Shown here piece after piece: positions 14,525 through 17,443 of a stretch of 17,443 bases of DNA. A model generated the notes under the pieces. The model saw only the letters and a program-made list of their open reading frames with translations. It was not told the origin of the DNA and did not search any database. The DNA lies in contig JAUZPX010000037.1 of assembly GCA_030705695.1 (NCBI GenBank), positions 1 to 17,443 on the forward strand, written 5' to 3'. Position numbers and translations under genes: made by a program. The first letter of the stretch is position 1. Every line of letters begins with the position of its first letter. This DNA is from Bacillota bacterium. Its GTDB lineage: Bacteria; Bacillota; Clostridia; Oscillospirales; Acutalibacteraceae.

Positions 14525-14575
14525 AAAAAATTAGCCTGCAAGTACTTTTGTGTACTTGCAGGCATTTTGTTTTTA
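14525..14575. terminator. Bidirectional intrinsic terminator
   Basis: Perfect 12-bp stem GCCTGCAAGTAC (14534-14545) / GTACTTGCAGGC (14552-14563) with 6-base loop. ATTTTGTTTTT follows on the plus strand and TAATTTTTT on the minus strand, so it can end both the cupin operon and the convergent PLD gene. Confidence 0.92.
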
Positions 14576-14586
14576 ATATTTTGGAA

Positions 14587-15165
14587 TTAATAATCTGTGA
14601 AATCTTCTTTGTCATTCCACATTCTTTCAAATTGCTTTTCAAAATCTTTTGCAGTTTCGGAGTTCTTGATAACAACCAATACTTCATCGTTCGTTTTTTG
14701 TGCCGAAATTGTGTAGTTAAAGCTTCCTGTTGTGCATATTGAATCGTCGACGATTGTTACTTTCAAGTGCATGAGCCCTGAATGTGAGTTGTCTTTTATT
14801 GGAATGTTATCGTCTTTCAAAGAATTTAACAGCTTTTTTTGATATAAATTTGTTGAGCATTGCTCATCTGTAATTACCCGAACTGCAACCCCACGATTCT
14901 TCGCCGCTGTTACGGCATCACCGATTTTTGTGTCGGTAAATGAATATGCGGCAATGTCAAGCTTGCTTTTGGCGGAATTAATCACATCTATAAGTTTACC
15001 TTCTGCATCTTGCCCGTCACGGGGAAAATAATACGATAGAGTATTATCATTCATACTTACATTTGTGTTTACTGCGGACTGCTTGAAAACATTACATCCG
15101 CATATTACTAACGGAATAAGCAGTGCTACAATCAAAATGCCAAGCGTTTTTCTTTTAGCCTTCAA
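14587..15165 (-). CDS. Phospholipase D-like (single HKD motif) lipoprotein, probable nuclease/phosphodiesterase
   Basis: 192 residues when started at TTG 15165-15163, which has AAAGGAG 8-9 bases upstream; an in-frame extension to 15204 would include that binding site in the coding sequence. The N terminus KAKRKTLGILIVALLIPLVICGC is a lipoprotein-type signal peptide with the putative lipidated Cys at 24. One HKD motif is intact: H133-x-K135-x4-D140, followed by TGSFNYT. The rest (KLIDVINSAKSKLDIAAYSFTD, VAVRVITDEQ) matches the PLDc_2 fold of small nucleases such as Nuc, which dimerise to build the active site from two HKD motifs. A surface-anchored nuclease or phosphodiesterase is inferred. 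It lies 68 bases after the SPFH gene. Confidence 0.88.
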   Translation of the reverse strand: MKAKRKTLGILIVALLIPLVICGCNVFKQSAVNTNVSMNDNTLSYYFPRDGQDAEGKLIDVINSAKSKLDIAAYSFTDTKIGDAVTAAKNRGVAVRVITDEQCSTNLYQKKLLNSLKDDNIPIKDNSHSGLMHLKVTIVDDSICTTGSFNYTISAQKTNDEVLVVIKNSETAKDFEKQFERMWNDKEDFTDY

Positions 15166-15233
15166 ATGATAATACTCCTTTACATAATATTTTCGTAAGC
15201 GCAATTAAATTAGCATGAAGTGTCATTCAGTTA

Positions 15234-16508
15234 TTAAAATTTCTCTCCGCATTCCGGGCAGAATTTCGGGATTCTATTTTTATCGGGCTTATATCCACAC
15301 TTTTTACATACGACATCTGCCGGTTTCGGTTTACCGCAGTCCGTGCAGAATCTGCCAAGATTTTTTGCTCCGCATTCGCATATCCACTTATTGTCATCAA
15401 TTGGTTCAGGCTTTTTACCTCCGCATTCTGCGCAAAAATTACCTGTATTTTCTTTACCGCAGGAACATTTCCAGTTGTCGCCAGACGGTGCAGTTCGTGC
15501 GGTTGGAGCAGCCACAGGCTGGTTTAGACGATCCATCATATTTTGACCGCCACCCATGTTATTCATTAAATTACCCATCATGCCAACGCCGAGAATTCCT
15601 CCCATTGCGCCGCCTTCATTTGCTCCTGCTGCCTCAAGTGCAGTAGCCTGCGCGTCAAGCATACGTCCGACACCGTATTCCTGTGTACCGAACATTTTAG
15701 CACGGTTATATTCATCAACACGCATTTTAGTGTCTTCGTCGGGAGAAACGCTTACAATGGCAACATTTACAATTTCAAGTCCACGAAGTTTTCCCCAGTC
15801 TTCATCTAAAGCGTCGTTCATGTATTTCGAAACTTCTAATTGTCTTGTTGGAAGCTCGTCAAATGACAACTCCTTTGAGCATTGAACCATGGCAACTGTA
15901 AGTGCATTTATAAATTCGGAAGAAAGCTGTGTATCAAGCTCTTCACGATCATACTCATCCTCAACATTGCCCGAAATATGCTGAAAGAATACCATAGGAT
16001 CACTGATTTTATATGAGTACGTTCCAAACATACGGATATAGCAAGTAAGGTATCTGGGGTCACGGTATGAAATCGGTTGAGGAGTTCCGAATTTATTATC
16101 AATAAGCTCTTTTAGATTGATATAATAAACACGCTGATCTCTCCCCGGTAAACCGCCCATAGCAAATCTTGATTGGAATTTCTTAAAGGATTCAGCCAAA
16201 CCTTTACCAAATCCGCCGTAAAGGCAGGTAGGTTCAGTAGAGCTGTCATATACAAATTCACCCGATTCTGCAGTGAACTCGCAAATACCGCCCTGATCGG
16301 TAATAAGCATCGCACAGCCTTCAGGTACGGCAATAACAGAGCCCTTTGTAATAACGCCCTGGCTTCCTTTTGTATTTGATCCGCCTTTTTGTGAATAGCC
16401 ACGTTTTACAAGAGTTGTCACATCAAGTGCGTCAATAGTAAAATACTCTTTCCATTGGTCAGCCATTACGCTTGATACTGACCCTAAAGCTGCTTTAATA
16501 AGTCCCAT
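15234..16508 (-). CDS. SPFH-domain protein with three C-terminal zinc ribbons
   Basis: 424 residues. Residues 1-285 are an SPFH/band-7-type domain of the YdjI/virion-core-like branch (MGLIKAALGSVSSVMADQWKEYF at the start, VPEGCAMLITDQGGICEF, then VNVAIVSVSPDEDTKMRVDEYNRAKMFGT). A Gly/Met/Ala-rich flexible stretch follows at about 295-330. Three zinc ribbons end the protein: CSCG-x8-CAECG (348-363), CECG-x8-CTDCG (377-396) and CKKCG-x12-CPECG (401-421). There is no membrane segment, so it should be a cytosolic scaffold that binds membranes or partners. In B. subtilis the related YdjI is encoded with pspA, ydjG and ydjH and helps membrane-stress protein localisation. ATG 16508-16506 has GGAGG upstream. 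It lies 34 bases after the Tim44-like gene, so is probably cotranscribed. Confidence 0.92.
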   Translation of the reverse strand: MGLIKAALGSVSSVMADQWKEYFTIDALDVTTLVKRGYSQKGGSNTKGSQGVITKGSVIAVPEGCAMLITDQGGICEFTAESGEFVYDSSTEPTCLYGGFGKGLAESFKKFQSRFAMGGLPGRDQRVYYINLKELIDNKFGTPQPISYRDPRYLTCYIRMFGTYSYKISDPMVFFQHISGNVEDEYDREELDTQLSSEFINALTVAMVQCSKELSFDELPTRQLEVSKYMNDALDEDWGKLRGLEIVNVAIVSVSPDEDTKMRVDEYNRAKMFGTQEYGVGRMLDAQATALEAAGANEGGAMGGILGVGMMGNLMNNMGGGQNMMDRLNQPVAAPTARTAPSGDNWKCSCGKENTGNFCAECGGKKPEPIDDNKWICECGAKNLGRFCTDCGKPKPADVVCKKCGYKPDKNRIPKFCPECGEKF

Positions 16509-16542
16509 GAATATATACCTCCAAAATAGTTGAATTTTAAAA

Positions 16543-17443
16543 TTATAAATCTACATGGTCGAGCTGATTTAATACCCAATCATGCTCGCCTGTTGTAATA
16601 ACGCTGTGGCAATATGCACACTCACCAGCCGATGTAATATCGGTAGGTGCACCGCAATTCGGGCAGTTTGTTGTGCTCTTACAACCGTTTGCCTCGTTAG
16701 TCAGGCACGATAGCGAACGCATGAATGTCAGTTCATAATGCATATAATACGGCTCTGAGGTACTTCCTCTCAGCACTTGATTTGTAGCATCGTCTTTGAC
16801 ATAGTCAATCAATCTAACATCCATATATACTGAAAGATACTCATATTGATTGTCTGTGGAGTGGTTATAAAGCTGTGCCGCATTAACACAAATATTTTCA
16901 ATATGATTCGTTTGTTTGTTGTCAATATATTCCTGAAGCTGCTCAGAATGCAGTCTGAAAAGCGATTCCGACTCGAAAGGACGAATAATCCGCCAATCTT
17001 TTTTTGTCCATGCCTTTTGCAATGAAATAAAGACTTCTTTGCTCCATGAGATGAATTTTTCTTTTGAGAAATTCGGATCATGCGCCAAAACTTCTTTAAG
17101 AATATCACTTTCGGTTTCTTGGCTCACAAAATCAGTCATCGGACTGCCGTAGTCGTCACCGCCGTCTGAACCACCTTTGTTTTTAGCTTTCTTTATATTG
17201 ATAGCTACAATTATAGCAACAATTATAATTGCAATTACAATATCCAGCGCCGATCCGGTACCGCCACCGCCGCCAAAAAAGAAAAAGCCACCTCCAGAAG
17301 AACTATGGCTGCCACCGCTTCCACCCAAGCTGTGGCTTCCGCCGCTTCCTCCATGATAAGAATTGTGATTACCAACATCAACAGGTAAACCTGGTATACC
17401 TGCGGCATGAGCAACCATCAAAAATGAAAAAGAAAAGAAGACA
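16543..17443 (-). CDS. Tim44-like-domain membrane protein with C-terminal zinc ribbon (5' end beyond window)
   Basis: The reading frame is open to the right edge; upstream of the first possible internal start (17421) it reads VFFSFSFLMVAHAAG, the core and AHA cleavage site of a signal peptide, so the true start lies beyond 17443. After the signal comes an extracellular Gly/Ser/His-rich stretch with two GGSGGSHS units, then a membrane segment (SALDIVIAIIIVAIIVAINI, about 17190-17250) followed by Lys residues, so the remainder should be cytosolic. The cytosolic part (FISWSKEVFISLQKAWTKKDWRIIRPFESESL) resembles the Tim44-like domain, and the end carries CPNCG-x9-CAYC zinc ribbon plus HDWVLNQLDH. 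This matches the group often named zinc-ribbon domain-containing transport protein. Real transport function is not shown. It precedes the SPFH gene. Confidence 0.88.
   Translation of the reverse strand, partial: VFFSFSFLMVAHAAGIPGLPVDVGNHNSYHGGSGGSHSLGGSGGSHSSSGGGFFFFGGGGGTGSALDIVIAIIIVAIIVAINIKKAKNKGGSDGGDDYGSPMTDFVSQETESDILKEVLAHDPNFSKEKFISWSKEVFISLQKAWTKKDWRIIRPFESESLFRLHSEQLQEYIDNKQTNHIENICVNAAQLYNHSTDNQYEYLSVYMDVRLIDYVKDDATNQVLRGSTSEPYYMHYELTFMRSLSCLTNEANGCKSTTNCPNCGAPTDITSAGECAYCHSVITTGEHDWVLNQLDHVDL

Noticed and set aside
15215..15646. 143-codon plus-strand frame opposite the SPFH gene
   Set aside because: It is an antisense shadow of the zinc-ribbon region, Cys/Arg-rich for that reason, without a ribosome binding site.

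Overview
The window looks like chromosomal backbone of a low-GC, anaerobic-type Firmicute, most likely a class Clostridia member of the Ruminococcaceae/Oscillospiraceae kind. This is inferred from AT-rich composition, strong GGAGG-type ribosome binding sites, TTGACA/TATAAT-type promoters, a DUF4830-like protein, an S41-type N-terminal domain after ftsEX, and an orphan MsmX/UgpC-type ATPase. No rRNA, tRNA, CRISPR array, IS element or phage gene was seen. No gap without a gene exceeds 300 bases.

Layout, left to right. (1) 1-1640: the 5' part of pgk (minus, runs off the left edge), trmL (minus), and a 61-codon Gly-rich membrane-type gene (plus) that appears to share an overlapping divergent promoter with trmL and ends in a strong terminator. 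(2) 1638-3790: lysS and greA (minus). greA has a perfect consensus promoter, and a strong intrinsic terminator sits directly in front of the lysS ribosome binding site, so lysS expression probably relies on readthrough. (3) 3787-7083: ftsE-ftsX (minus), followed by a gene for only the membrane-anchored N-terminal part of an S41 C-terminal-processing peptidase, then an unrecognised 281-codon gene. (4) 7101-9666: a CdaR/PucR-type regulator and a complete sugar-importer ATPase (MsmX/UgpC type) with no permease or binding protein beside it. (5) 9752-12294: a probable four-gene minus-strand operon, FlK-like thioesterase, HAD phosphatase, DUF4830-like membrane protein and an RsuA-type pseudouridine synthase. 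(6) 12239-14575: a plus-strand operon divergent from it, a DUF1624-type acyltransferase-like membrane protein that seems to start at ATT, ychF and a small cupin, closed by a bidirectional terminator. (7) 14587-17443: minus strand, a single-HKD phospholipase D-like lipoprotein, an SPFH protein with three C-terminal zinc ribbons, and a secreted-N-terminus membrane protein with a Tim44-like domain and zinc ribbon that runs off the right edge.

Most of the window is housekeeping. The parts that deserve attention are the protease-less S41 domain at ftsEX, the SPFH/Tim44 zinc-ribbon pair (reminiscent of membrane-stress modules) with its neighbouring PLD lipoprotein, the probable ATT start, and the two divergent promoters whose -10 elements overlap. 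No clearly new multi-gene defence or metabolic system is visible. All functional calls come from reading motifs by eye, without database searches.
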